From positions 1 through 64,000 of the forward strand of contig NZ_JPVQ01000009.1 of the NCBI RefSeq assembly GCF_000772965.1: a DNA stretch of 64,000 nt. The letters run 5' to 3'. Numbering within the stretch: the first letter of the stretch is position 1; every line of letters starts with the position of its first letter. The position numbers and the translations under genes are program-made. The stretch comes from Ureibacillus massiliensis 4400831 = CIP 108448 = CCUG 49529. Its GTDB lineage: Bacteria; Bacillota; Bacilli; Bacillales_A; Planococcaceae. The notes beneath the pieces are model-generated. The model was given only the letters and a program-made list of their open reading frames with translations. It made no database searches and was not told where the DNA came from. Of the stretch, positions 45,472 through 54,233 are shown in pieces.

Positions 45472-46164
45472 GTGTCTAGAAAAAAGAAAAAATCAATTTC
45501 AGTCCCTTTAGCACGTAAATTAATTACGAGCACAAGTCCAAAGTCCATTATTTCTGAACAGTTTCGAACAATTCGTACCAATATTGAATTTTCATCACCG
45601 GATCAAACAATTAAAACTATACTGGTTACATCCTCGGTTCCGGGTGAAGGTAAAACAACAACTGCTGCAAATTTGGCGGTGGTATTCGCCCAAGAAGGAA
45701 AAAAGGTATTAATTGTCGACTCTGATATGCGTAAGCCAGCATTACATTATACATTCGATATTTTAAATGAAAAAGGTCTTTCCAATGTATTAACAAGACA
45801 TCAAAATCATTTTCTTGCGTTATCTAATACAAATATAGAGAATCTTTTTATCATACCAAGTGGACCTATTCCTCCAAATCCATCTGAATTACTTTCAACC
45901 CAAAAGTTTGAGATTTTTCTTGAAGAAGTCAAAGAACTATATGATTTGATAATTTTTGATGCTCCTCCATTACTATCTGTCACAGATGCACAAATCTTAT
46001 CGCATAAATGTGATGGAACAATATTAGTAGTGAAAAGTGGGTTTGTTGATAAAGTAGATGTATTGAAAGCGAAAACTAGTCTTAATACAGTTCATGCAAA
46101 AATTTTAGGAGTGGTATTAAATAATTATAATACGACTAATAGTAACTATTATGAATATTATTAA
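45472..46164 (+). CDS. BY-kinase (tyrosine-protein kinase, CapB/YwqD type)
   Basis: A 230-residue bacterial tyrosine kinase with Walker A SSVPGEGKTTT (~55-65), Walker A' VLIVDSDMRKPALH, Walker B LIIFDAPPLL and a C-terminal tyrosine cluster (YYEYY) that is autophosphorylated. With the Wzz-like activator upstream and the PHP phosphatase that opens the locus it forms the usual phosphorylation circuit for polymer length and export. GTG 45472 follows AGAGGAGGG. It ends the locus at a strong terminator. Confidence 0.94.
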   Translation: MSRKKKKSISVPLARKLITSTSPKSIISEQFRTIRTNIEFSSPDQTIKTILVTSSVPGEGKTTTAANLAVVFAQEGKKVLIVDSDMRKPALHYTFDILNEKGLSNVLTRHQNHFLALSNTNIENLFIIPSGPIPPNPSELLSTQKFEIFLEEVKELYDLIIFDAPPLLSVTDAQILSHKCDGTILVVKSGFVDKVDVLKAKTSLNTVHAKILGVVLNNYNTTNSNYYEYY

Positions 46165-46178
46165 TTGATTACTCTTTG

Positions 46179-46206
46179 CGCAAATTTCTATTGATTTGCG
46201 TTTTTT
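46179..46206 (+). terminator. Terminator at the end of the polysaccharide locus
   Basis: CGCAAAT / ATTTGCG (46179-46185 with 46194-46200) is followed by six T residues. Confidence 0.85.
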
Positions 46207-46370
46207 ATATTTATAATGTATTCATTTTCCTTATTTCAGAAAAAGTTATATGTTTAATATTAAGTTTATACGAACATATCCATTTTGAATAACAACCGTT
46301 CACCAGATGCCACTTCCCCTAGATTATGTTAATATTGAACAAGATTGTTATCAGAAAGAGTGATTAAATA

Positions 46371-47168
46371 ATGAAAGTACTATTTATCGGTGATATTGTG
46401 GGCTCAATTGGAAGAGAAGCCGTTGAAAAATATTTACCACGTTTAAAGAGAAAATATGCGGCAGATGTTGTGATAGCAAATGGCGAAAATGCAGCAGCTG
46501 GTCGTGGGATTACACATAAAATCTATCAACAGCTATTACAAGCGGGTGTTGATGTGATTACAATGGGCAATCATACGTGGGATAATAAAGATATTTTTGA
46601 ATTTATAGATGATGCGGACTATCTGATTCGTCCAGCAAACTTCTCAACGGAAGCACCCGGAAAAGGGATGGTACAAATCGAGAAGGGTGGGGTTACTTTA
46701 ACGGTAATTAACTTACATGGTCGCGTCTTTTTACCTCCTCACGAGGACCCCTTTGCTGTAGCAGATGAATTGATAGCAGAAGCTCGAAAAACTTCGCCAT
46801 TAGTGTTTGTTGATTTCCATGCAGAAGTGACAAGTGAAAAGATTGCTCTTGGGTGGCATTTAGATGGGCGAGCTTCGGCAGTTGTAGGAACCCATACTCA
46901 TGTTCAAACAGCAGATGCGCGGATTTACCCTGGAGGCACTGCTTATATTACAGATGTAGGTATGACTGGTCCCTATGACGAAATATTAGGTATGATTAAA
47001 GAGAGCGTCATTTATAAATTCCAGACAAACATGCCTGCCCGTTTTGAGGTTCCAAAAAGTGGACGAGAGGTGCTTAGTGGATTCTTTGTCGATATCGATA
47101 ATAAAACGGGAAAAGCAACTTCCTGTGAACGTATTTATATAAACGCCGATTATCCTTTCGAAGCATAA
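46371..47168 (+). CDS. ymdB: Metallophosphoesterase YmdB
   Basis: A 265-residue calcineurin-like phosphodiesterase: N-terminal FIGDIVGSIGREAV, ANGENAAAGRGIT, MGNHTWDNKD, NLHGR, VDFHAEVTSEK and VGTHTHVQTAD supply the dimetal site, and a C-terminal TDVGMTGPYD. In B. subtilis YmdB hydrolyses 2',3'-cAMP and influences biofilm versus motility decisions, and its gene is directly after rny. Here the polysaccharide locus lies between the two. AAAGAGTG precedes the ATG. Confidence 0.96.
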   Translation: MKVLFIGDIVGSIGREAVEKYLPRLKRKYAADVVIANGENAAAGRGITHKIYQQLLQAGVDVITMGNHTWDNKDIFEFIDDADYLIRPANFSTEAPGKGMVQIEKGGVTLTVINLHGRVFLPPHEDPFAVADELIAEARKTSPLVFVDFHAEVTSEKIALGWHLDGRASAVVGTHTHVQTADARIYPGGTAYITDVGMTGPYDEILGMIKESVIYKFQTNMPARFEVPKSGREVLSGFFVDIDNKTGKATSCERIYINADYPFEA

Positions 47169-47236
47169 ATGTAGTAAGAAGTAATGGTCAACATAGAAAT
47201 AGAGAAATGGAACAGATATCAGTTCTTAAGTTAACT

Positions 47237-47269
47237 TCACCCCGCAAAAATACAGCGGGGTGATTTTTT
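47237..47269. terminator. Terminator between ymdB and the LysR gene (probably bidirectional)
   Basis: CACCCCGC / GCGGGGTG with a nine-base loop, then ATTTTTT on the plus strand. The convergent LysR gene stops inside its 3' side. Confidence 0.85.
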
Positions 47270-48170
47270 ACCTAATTCCTTGATTACTTACAATAGTTTC
47301 TCTTGTCACATCTAAAAATGCTTTTAAAGCAGGGGACATCCATTTGTCTTTATGCCGAAATAGTTGTATGAAAATTGGGAAATTAAGTGCGCTCCAATTT
47401 AATATAGCTAATCGTCCTTGTTCAACTTCCTTTTCAACAGCAATTTTAGGTAAGGCTGCTATACCAATGCCCTCCATTACACATCGTTTAATTGCCTCCA
47501 CATCTGCAAGTTCTAATTTGCTAATAGGGTCAATCCCCACATCCTTTAATGAATGTTCAAATGCACGACGATAATCGCAATCCTCAGTAACGAAAAGATG
47601 CTCATGACGTAAATCTAATGGGTCAACCTTGTCTTTGCCTGCTAAAAAGTGATTTGGATGACAAATGATGACGATTGGTTCAGGACCTAGCTCTTCTACA
47701 ATAAGATTCTCTGAAACAATAGGTGCCATTGATAATAAAGCAACATCCAATTCTCCCTTTGCAAGGAGACCTTCGAAGTCCTTCTCTGAAACTCCGGGAC
47801 GAAAAACAAGCTGAACCTTAGGATAATTTTGCTGAAAATGTTTCAAAAGAGAGGGAAGACGGTATGTACAATGGGTTTCGGACGCACATATCGTTAATAA
47901 CCCACTTGGCTCGCGTAAACAACCAACAACATCCTTTGCCTCTTCAGTGAGTGCGAGTATTTTTGCTGCATACAATTGTAGCTGTGCACCTGCTTCTGTT
48001 AGTATAACTCGCTTTCCTAAACGCTCGAATAATGGAACACCAAGCTCATCCTCAAGAGCTTTAATATGTGATGTAATACTGGATTGTGCGTAGCCTAGAT
48101 TTTCCGCTGTTCGAGAAAAATTCAATTCTTGAGCGGCAGTTTTAAAAATAGTCAACTGTTTTATTTCCAT
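47268..48170 (-). CDS. LysR-family transcriptional regulator
   Basis: A 300-residue LysR protein: N-terminal winged helix (residues 1-60, LTIFKTAAQELNFSRTAENLGYAQSSITSHIKALEDELG) and a periplasmic-binding-like effector domain (~90-290). It faces away from an iron-type alcohol dehydrogenase gene 185 bases off, the standard arrangement for a regulator and its target. The shared intergenic region holds an 8-base inverted repeat that could be the binding site. Effector unknown. Confidence 0.88.
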   Translation of the reverse strand: MEIKQLTIFKTAAQELNFSRTAENLGYAQSSITSHIKALEDELGVPLFERLGKRVILTEAGAQLQLYAAKILALTEEAKDVVGCLREPSGLLTICASETHCTYRLPSLLKHFQQNYPKVQLVFRPGVSEKDFEGLLAKGELDVALLSMAPIVSENLIVEELGPEPIVIICHPNHFLAGKDKVDPLDLRHEHLFVTEDCDYRRAFEHSLKDVGIDPISKLELADVEAIKRCVMEGIGIAALPKIAVEKEVEQGRLAILNWSALNFPIFIQLFRHKDKWMSPALKAFLDVTRETIVSNQGIR

Positions 48171-48260
48171 ATGATCACGCCTTATCAGTTTTTCCGATAG
48201 ATATTATCAAAATGTTTCTATATTCATATAATTGGATTTATTTTATCATATTTGTAAATA

Positions 48261-48302
48261 CAATTAGATAGAAAATTCGAATTTTTACGAGTTGTCTAAT
48301 TG
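48261..48302. promoter_or_regulatory. Inverted repeat in the LysR/ADH intergenic region
   Basis: CAATTAGA (48261-48268) and TCTAATTG (48295-48302) are perfect inverted copies 26 bases apart, with an inner ATTCGAAT palindrome. Spacing of about three to four helical turns between half-sites is compatible with a LysR tetramer contacting two sites, but this is inference. Confidence 0.45.
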
Positions 48303-48354
48303 ACGATACAGTTCATTTGAATCAATTCTATTAGAAAAGCAGGAGGTAAATAAC

Positions 48355-49515
48355 ATGAATTCATTTAGTTATTTTTGCAGTACAAAAATTGAAATGGGGA
48401 TGGGGATATCAAAACAAATACCAGAAATTTTAAAATCTCTTGAGGTGGGAAATGCTATTTTACTTGTTAGTGATCCAGGGGTTGTAAAAGCAGGTTTAGT
48501 AGAACCAATCAAAGAGAATCTTCAATCTCAGGGCTTTAATGTTTCGTTATATGATTCAATCTCACAAAACCCTCGAGATACAGAGTGCATTGCTGGTGCT
48601 AAGATATTTAAAGAAGAGAACATACAGGCAGTTGTTGCAATAGGCGGCGGTAGTGCAATGGATACAGGAAAAGCAATTGCTCTCCTAGGTCCAAATGGTG
48701 GAACACCAACAGATTATGCAGATGGAAAAAGACAATATGAAAACATTGCACCGATTATTTGTGTGCCAACTACAGCTGGTACTGGTTCTGAAGTGACACG
48801 TTCATCCGTAATAACAGAGGCAGAAACTCATAGAAAAATGACGCTTAAGCATGCTTCACTTCGTCCGATGATGGCAATTTTAGATCCGGAGCTTACTTTT
48901 AGCGTCCCACCATCTGTTACTGCTGCAACGGGTGTAGATGCATTAGTTCATGCAATTGAAGGGTATACATGTAAAGTATCAAACCCTATTTCACAAGCTC
49001 TTGGTGCTAAAGCGATGGAAACGATTGTTGCATCGTTACAGACTGCATTTGAAAATGGAAGTGATGAGAAAGCTCGTTTTAATATGTTAAAAGGAAGCTT
49101 GCTTGCTGGACTTTGTTTCGGATCGGCGGACGTTGCAGCAGTGCATTGCTTAGCAGAAGCACTTGGGGGTCTTTATGACACTCCACACGGTATTGCAAAC
49201 TCAGTATTTTTACCTTATGTGTTAAAATTTAATGCGGAAGAAAATACGAAAATGCATGCTGATTTATCTCGTTATATGGGATTTGCAAAGGATTCAGATT
49301 CAGATCAATTAGCAGTAGAAAAGCTGATTTCCGGAATTGAAACATTTACAGCTGCATTAAATATTCCGAAATTAAAAGATTTGGGATATGTCAATGAAAC
49401 GGATTTCCCTAGAATTGTTGAATTAGCTGTTCAAAATGGTTCCACTCCAAGCAATGTTCGAACTGTTACAGAATCAGACTACATGAATATACTTGAAAAT
49501 GCATATAAAGGGTAG
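48355..49515 (+). CDS. Iron-containing alcohol dehydrogenase
   Basis: A 386-residue group III (Fe-ADH) enzyme: GGGSAMDTGKAIAL binds NAD, PTTAGTGSEVTRSSVI, and the metal-ligand blocks GVDALVHAIEGYT and HCLAEALGGLYDTPHG are complete. Related enzymes act on 1,3-propanediol, butanol, lactaldehyde or simple alcohols; substrate cannot be decided. AGGAGGT precedes the ATG. Expression is probably governed by the divergent LysR regulator. Confidence 0.92.
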   Translation: MNSFSYFCSTKIEMGMGISKQIPEILKSLEVGNAILLVSDPGVVKAGLVEPIKENLQSQGFNVSLYDSISQNPRDTECIAGAKIFKEENIQAVVAIGGGSAMDTGKAIALLGPNGGTPTDYADGKRQYENIAPIICVPTTAGTGSEVTRSSVITEAETHRKMTLKHASLRPMMAILDPELTFSVPPSVTAATGVDALVHAIEGYTCKVSNPISQALGAKAMETIVASLQTAFENGSDEKARFNMLKGSLLAGLCFGSADVAAVHCLAEALGGLYDTPHGIANSVFLPYVLKFNAEENTKMHADLSRYMGFAKDSDSDQLAVEKLISGIETFTAALNIPKLKDLGYVNETDFPRIVELAVQNGSTPSNVRTVTESDYMNILENAYKG

Positions 49516-49899
49516 GAAGTGATAGCTGATAACGGATAGGTGAAAAAAGGGTTAGCTTTGAAATTCGGTATGATTCACTTTATACTAGAATTCTTGTTTT
49601 ATAAGTTAATTAGTAGGGCAAGGATTCCTAGACTAAAAACATTTTTTAGAAAATATGAATGAAAATTAAGAATTAACCTTGATTAAGAAACAATACATTA
49701 GTTTGAAAGATTATTCATTAGGCAGTAAATAATTTCTTCTTTTTTATAGTGGATTTATCCAAAACTGATTCTAAACTCCTTTTTTACAGCATAAAATGTG
49801 CTACGGACATAAAACTACAAGTCCTTTGAATGAACGAAACCAAAAAGACAACGTTTCATTCAACAAACACATTATCAAGCTCTATGGGGAGGAATAGTT
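49516..49899. other. Gap before spoVS
   Basis: AT-rich, no credible gene on either strand. The only structure seen is an imperfect inverted repeat (TGAATGAACGAAAC with GTTTCATTCA, about 49836-49865) just before the spoVS ribosome site. In B. subtilis spoVS is sigma-H dependent, but no convincing sigma-H promoter was found here. Confidence 0.5.
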
Positions 49900-50166
49900 G
49901 TGGATTCATTAAAAGTATCATCTCGCTCAAATCCAAATTCTGTTGCAGGTGCGCTAGTAGCCGTTATTCGTGAGCAAGGCTATGCAGAAATGCAGGCGGT
50001 CGGTGCAGGTGCATTAAACCAAGCAGTAAAGGCAGTAGCAATTGCTCGTGGCTTTGTTGCGCCAAGTGGAACAGACTTAATTTGCGCTCCAGCATTTGCT
50101 GATATTACGATTGCTGGTGAAGATCGAACAGCATTGAAACTTGTTGTTGAAAAACGTACAAGATAA
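49900..50166 (+). CDS. spoVS: Stage V sporulation protein S
   Basis: An 88-residue Alba-like protein with the highly conserved core QAVGAGALNQAVKAVAIARGFVAPSGTDLIC. SpoVS is needed for correct timing of septation and for coat/cortex completion in B. subtilis. Start is GTG 49900 after GGGGAGG. In B. subtilis it follows ymdB directly; here the LysR/ADH pair intervenes. Confidence 0.96.
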   Translation: MDSLKVSSRSNPNSVAGALVAVIREQGYAEMQAVGAGALNQAVKAVAIARGFVAPSGTDLICAPAFADITIAGEDRTALKLVVEKRTR

Positions 50167-50184
50167 ATCGTTCAAAGTGACATG

Positions 50185-50222
50185 AAAAAGCCCGACCCTC
50201 TTTTTGAGCGTCGGGCTTTTTT
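50185..50222. terminator. Terminator after spoVS
   Basis: AAAAAGCCCGAC / GTCGGGCTTTTTT, strong in both directions, which would also serve the convergent gene at 50263-50655. Confidence 0.9.
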
Positions 50223-50262
50223 CAATCAAAAAAATAAAAATTACAAGTAAAATGAGAGATTT

Positions 50263-50655
50263 TTATAAAAATCTATCTCGAATTTCTTTTGATGGCAATA
50301 TGCAAAGCTCTCTTTTACCAAACCATTTGTATCGATTTTTTGCAATAATGCTGTAGAAGTAATCTCTTATTGGTCTTGGAACTACAAGTAGTACAGTTGC
50401 TAAGTTCCATGGTCCTTTTAATGATTTACAAATACGGAGAGCGGCAGTTGATTTAATGTAATATTGCTCTTTTTCAATGAGCACTAGGCTATTAATAATT
50501 GTATTTTGAAATCCGAATTTGTTTAAAATATCTTGGCCTATAGCACTTTGTAATGACGCAAATTTAAATTTCCCTTCAGGATCATGTTTTATTATAAACT
50601 GAACACTTTTATCACAAAAATTACATTCGCCATCGAATAAAACAATGCTCTCCAT
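50263..50655 (-). CDS. DCC-family thiol-disulfide oxidoreductase (DUF393, YuxK-like)
   Basis: A 130-residue thioredoxin-like protein with the diagnostic start FDGECNFCDKSVQFI containing a CxxC (Cys11, Cys14), followed by FASLQS and TAALRI and a C-terminal basic region. DCC proteins are predicted to be redox-active but have no assigned substrate. GAAAAGGTGAGAAGG precedes the ATG. It stands alone on the minus strand between spoVS and a pseudogene. Confidence 0.88.
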   Translation of the reverse strand: MESIVLFDGECNFCDKSVQFIIKHDPEGKFKFASLQSAIGQDILNKFGFQNTIINSLVLIEKEQYYIKSTAALRICKSLKGPWNLATVLLVVPRPIRDYFYSIIAKNRYKWFGKRELCILPSKEIRDRFL

Positions 50656-50697
50656 TACCTTCTCACCTTTTCAAATAAAATATTAATCCTCTGGTGA

Positions 50698-50995
50698 TTA
50701 TATCTCCGTAGTTGAAATTAGTTTGTCGACTTTGAATCTGCCATTACTGTTTTGAACTTCGCAAACTGTTGAAAATGTTTTATATTGCTCATTATCGGGA
50801 TAATAGATGATGAATTCTTCAACGGTAGTTACCTCAAAAGAACCGTTCCCAAGATCAACGACATCCGTTACTTTTTGTAGAAATATATTCTTCGGTTATT
50901 CCGCTATTTTCTAAATAAGCAATATAGTCCTTTGCTTCCTGATGGCGAAGTCCATCTGTTGTCATATAATTTTTAACAGGTGTAATCGAACGCAT
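50698..50995 (-). pseudogene. Frameshifted remnant of a small protein (TcaA/YvbJ-like C-terminal domain?)
   Basis: Two overlapping minus-strand frames form one continuous protein only if a one-base frameshift is allowed near an A5 run at about 50870-50876. Frame 1 from ATG 50995 gives MRSITPVKNYMTTDG... to ENSGITEEYIS; frame 2 continues VTDVVDLGNGSFEVTTVEEF, IIYYPDNEQYKTFSTVCEV and ends KVDKLISTTEI. The second half resembles the C-terminal NTF2-like domain of TcaA/YvbJ-type zinc-ribbon membrane proteins. Only this C-terminal part remains and no ribosome site was found, so it is called a decayed gene. Sequencing error at the A run is the alternative. Confidence 0.6.
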
Positions 50996-51016
50996 ATCTT
51001 ATCATTATAGTAAAGT

Positions 51017-51143
51017 GGCTCTGCTAGATCTTAAAATTGTAAAGATAGATTGCGAAAATAACTGTATTTTGGAAAAGGAGTATTCCCTCGAAATGTAGTC
51101 ATTTTCGCAAAATATACTTATCAATAATAAGTTTAACAGAGCC
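51017..51143. mobile_element. MITE-like 127-bp imperfect inverted repeat
   Basis: The ends are inverted copies (GGCTCTG at 51017-51023, CAGAGCC at 51137-51143), and an inner TTGCGAAAAT (51050-51059) matches ATTTTCGCAA (51101-51110) in exactly the same register. Aligned without gaps, about 34 of the outer 54 positions agree. This looks like an eroded miniature inverted-repeat element. It lies directly after the zinc-ribbon gene and next to the pseudogene. No clear target-site duplication was found, so a large terminator-like structure is an alternative. Confidence 0.5.
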
Positions 51144-51149
51144 TAAAAA

Positions 51150-52124
51150 TTAAAATCCGAAACCGCCGAATAAGCCAAATCCGCCCATTAAGCTATTGAT
51201 TGAAATCATTGTAAAGATTGTCATAAGAATAAAGAATGCAACTGAAGTTCCTGCAACATAAATTAAATATGCATAGAATGAGTCAACTGCCTTGGACTTT
51301 ACACTTAGTAAATGTCCGATAATATACAGGGGAACAATAAAAATCGCTAAGACTAATGAAAGTGTTATTAAATTGCCACCTAAAGCTGGAGCGATAAAAG
51401 AGAAAAGTAAAGCAAGAACAGCAAGCATTGAAACTGGGTTTGTTAAAGCACCTAAGAACCCAATTACTTCTTTTAATGAATTATTTGGTCCGAACCACAT
51501 GGATATTAGGAATATGCCAAATAAAACAACTCCTACAATTAATGCAATGATAATTAATGCTGGGAAAAATACTCTTAAGAAAATTATAAATGAATTTCCG
51601 AAGAAACCAAAAGTAGAATTAACAGCTCCAAATAATGCTAAACTGATAATAAATACAAATATAGATAAAGAAATGATACCATTAATAAATTCACGTTCAC
51701 CATTATTGAAAATAGATGATGGTTTCTTCAAATATTCCACAAATGAATTAAAGAACATTGTTGATTGTTCTTTCATTCTCTCCACATGTACGTTTGGTTG
51801 AGGAGGAGCTTGCTGGTATTGTTGGTATTGTTGGTTAGGCTGCCCTTGACCTTGCCCGAATTGTTGGAATTGCTGATTAGATTGACCTTGCTGGAACTGT
51901 TGATTTGGTTGGGACCATTGATTTTGCTGATCAGCTTGAACCGGTGGAACTTGTTGATAAGGTTGGTTAGGTTGAACCTGTTCATTAGGTTGAACTGGAG
52001 TTCCAGCAGAAGGATTTTGATCTGATGTAGTTGGTGTATTTTCTACGTCCACCAGACTACTGCCGCATGATCCACAGAAATTGCCCGCTTCCTGCAGATT
52101 TCCGCATGCTAAACATTTCTTCAT
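51150..52124 (-). CDS. Zinc-ribbon membrane protein with Gln/Pro-rich linker
   Basis: A 324-residue protein: an N-terminal zinc ribbon (Cys4, Cys7, Cys17, Cys20), then ~95 residues very rich in Q, P and N (repeated QPNQQ/QQFQQ units), then about five membrane segments in a Yip1-like arrangement and a Gly/Phe-rich end (LMGGFGLFGGFGF). Similar zinc-ribbon membrane proteins are common and uncharacterised in Bacillales. The linker probably forms a disordered tether in the cytoplasm. GGGAGAAG lies before the ATG. Function unknown. Confidence 0.8.
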   Translation of the reverse strand: MKKCLACGNLQEAGNFCGSCGSSLVDVENTPTTSDQNPSAGTPVQPNEQVQPNQPYQQVPPVQADQQNQWSQPNQQFQQGQSNQQFQQFGQGQGQPNQQYQQYQQAPPQPNVHVERMKEQSTMFFNSFVEYLKKPSSIFNNGEREFINGIISLSIFVFIISLALFGAVNSTFGFFGNSFIIFLRVFFPALIIIALIVGVVLFGIFLISMWFGPNNSLKEVIGFLGALTNPVSMLAVLALLFSFIAPALGGNLITLSLVLAIFIVPLYIIGHLLSVKSKAVDSFYAYLIYVAGTSVAFFILMTIFTMISINSLMGGFGLFGGFGF

Positions 52125-52493
52125 AAGATTCTTCTCCCACTTTCATATATTTTTTAGATGAATCTAAAGTCTGAGACGTTTATGATGAGTTCAATGCACC
52201 ATTTTCCTAGAACTGAAAAACATCTCATGTGTATATCATATATTGCAAAACCATCACAAACAATCCATTTTTCAATATTTTTTGTTTAAATTAATATTTA
52301 AGTTGTGTGAATTGGGGTTTATTGGAATTTGATTTGTAAGAAAAAATTGCTCATACTATTTACAATTTAGTGAACTCCATTTTCAGTCAAAGGTCTGATT
52401 TTGTCTATAATGGTAGATTTTCGATTACTTAACATACATCAACATGTTATATTAATGAAGGAAATATAAAGAAGTTTTTAAGGAGATGTTATC
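52125..52493. other. Divergent intergenic region before korA
   Basis: A 369-base AT-rich gap between divergent genes. A perfect TATAAT at 52406-52411 could be the korA -10 element, but no good -35 sits at the right distance. No gene or stable hairpin was seen. Confidence 0.4.
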
Positions 52494-54233
52494 ATGTTAC
52501 ATCAGCTTTCATGGAAAGTCGGTGGGCAACAAGGAGAAGGTATTGAGAGTACTGGTGAAATCTTCTCAATGGCAATGAACCGTTTAGGTTACCACTTATA
52601 CGGATACCGTCATTTCTCTTCTCGAATAAAAGGTGGCCACACGAACAATAAAATTACAGTACGTCCAACAGAAGTTCGTTCAATTGCGGATGATTTAGAT
52701 ATTTTAGTTGCATTCGATCAAGAAACAATTGACGTTAACTATAAAGAATTAACAGAGCGCAGTATTATTTTAGCGGATAGCAAGTTCGATCCTGTCAAAC
52801 CAGAGGATTCAAAAGCACCATTATTCTCTGTACCATTTACTGAAATAGCTACAGAGCTAGGCACATCACTGATGAAAAACATGGTGGCAATTGGTGCAAC
52901 AAGTGCTTTATTAAATTTAGAGCATAAAGTTTTCCAAGGCGTAGTTGATGAAATATTCGGTCGCAAAGGCGAAGAAGTTGTGAAAAAAAACATGGAAGCC
53001 ATTGGTCGCGGATTTGATGCAATGAGTGAGCTTCTTGGTGAACGTGTAGGTGAGTGGGAATTAGAGCCAGCTGATGGAAAACGCCGCATGTTTATGATTG
53101 GTAACGATGCAATTGCACTTGGAACGATAGCAGCAGGAGCTCGTTTTATGTCTGCATATCCAATCACACCAGCTTCAGAAATTATGGAGTACTTAATTAA
53201 AAAATTGCCTAAATTTGGAGGCGCTGTCATCCAAACTGAAGATGAAATCGCGGCAGCAACAATGGCAATTGGAGCGAACTTCGGTGGTGTCCGTGCATTC
53301 ACTGCATCTGCTGGACCAGGTTTATCATTAATGATGGAAGCTATTGGCCTATCAGGTATGACTGAACAGCCTTTAGTTATTGTTGATACACAACGTGGAG
53401 GCCCTTCAACTGGCTTACCGACAAAACAAGAACAATCTGACTTAATGGCGATGTTCTATGGAACTCATGGTGAAATTCCGAAAGTGGTTATTGCACCATC
53501 AACGTTAGAAGAAGCTTTCTTTGATACAATTCAAGCATTTAACATTGCAGAAGAATTACAGCTTCCAGTTATCTTAATGACGGATTTACAATTATCTCTT
53601 GGTAAACAAACTGTTGAACCATTTGATTATTCAAAAATTGAAATTCGCCGCGGTAAAATTGTCGATAGTGAAATTCCTGAACCTGAAAACAAAGATTATT
53701 TCAAACGCTATGAAAATACAGATGACGGTATTTCGCCGCGTGTTTTACCAGGTACGGCAAACGGTATTCACCATGTTACAGGTGTTGAACATGATGAAAC
53801 AGGAAAACCAAATGAAGCGCCAGGGAATCGTCAAATTCAAATGGACAAGCGTTTCCGTAAATTGGAATATTTAAAATTTGATACACCTGTATATGTCAAT
53901 GCACCGCATGAAGAAGCAGACGTATTACTAGTTGGGTTTAACTCAACTCGTGGTGCATTAGAGGAAGTACAAGAAAGATTAAATGATGAAGGGTTAAAAG
54001 TAAATCATGCACATATTCGTTTACTATTCCCGTTCCCATCAGCAGAAATGGCACCACTCGTTGCGAATGCGAAAAAAGTAATCGTAGTGGAAAATAATAA
54101 AACATCACAATTAGCAAATATAATGAAAATGAACATTGGCGGTCACGATAAAATTGCAAGCATCACGAAGTATGATGGTACACCATTCCTACCACGTGAG
54201 CTTGAAAATAAAGTAAAGGAGCTGCTTGACTAA
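52494..54233 (+). CDS. korA: 2-oxoacid:ferredoxin oxidoreductase, alpha (gamma-alpha fused) subunit
   Basis: A 579-residue subunit with an N-terminal gamma domain (~1-185, SWKVGGQQGEGIESTGEIF, RHFSSRIKGGHTNN) fused to the alpha domain, which has the family motif MSAYPITPASEIMEYL near residue 222, QTEDEIAAATMAIGA and TASAGPGLSLM. With KorB it forms an oxygen-tolerant 2-oxoglutarate (or related) : ferredoxin oxidoreductase. The gene overlaps korB by one base (TAATG). AAGGAGATG precedes the ATG. Confidence 0.94.
   Translation: MLHQLSWKVGGQQGEGIESTGEIFSMAMNRLGYHLYGYRHFSSRIKGGHTNNKITVRPTEVRSIADDLDILVAFDQETIDVNYKELTERSIILADSKFDPVKPEDSKAPLFSVPFTEIATELGTSLMKNMVAIGATSALLNLEHKVFQGVVDEIFGRKGEEVVKKNMEAIGRGFDAMSELLGERVGEWELEPADGKRRMFMIGNDAIALGTIAAGARFMSAYPITPASEIMEYLIKKLPKFGGAVIQTEDEIAAATMAIGANFGGVRAFTASAGPGLSLMMEAIGLSGMTEQPLVIVDTQRGGPSTGLPTKQEQSDLMAMFYGTHGEIPKVVIAPSTLEEAFFDTIQAFNIAEELQLPVILMTDLQLSLGKQTVEPFDYSKIEIRRGKIVDSEIPEPENKDYFKRYENTDDGISPRVLPGTANGIHHVTGVEHDETGKPNEAPGNRQIQMDKRFRKLEYLKFDTPVYVNAPHEEADVLLVGFNSTRGALEEVQERLNDEGLKVNHAHIRLLFPFPSAEMAPLVANAKKVIVVENNKTSQLANIMKMNIGGHDKIASITKYDGTPFLPRELENKVKELLD

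Noticed and set aside
27595..46164. Prophage or integrative element carrying the polysaccharide genes
   Set aside because: No integrase, transposase, tRNA target or attachment repeats were found at the borders; only gene order and composition suggest acquisition.
49780..49900. Sigma-H promoter for spoVS
   Set aside because: A GAAT at about 49838 has only a poor -35 match (CGGACAT) at too long a spacing.
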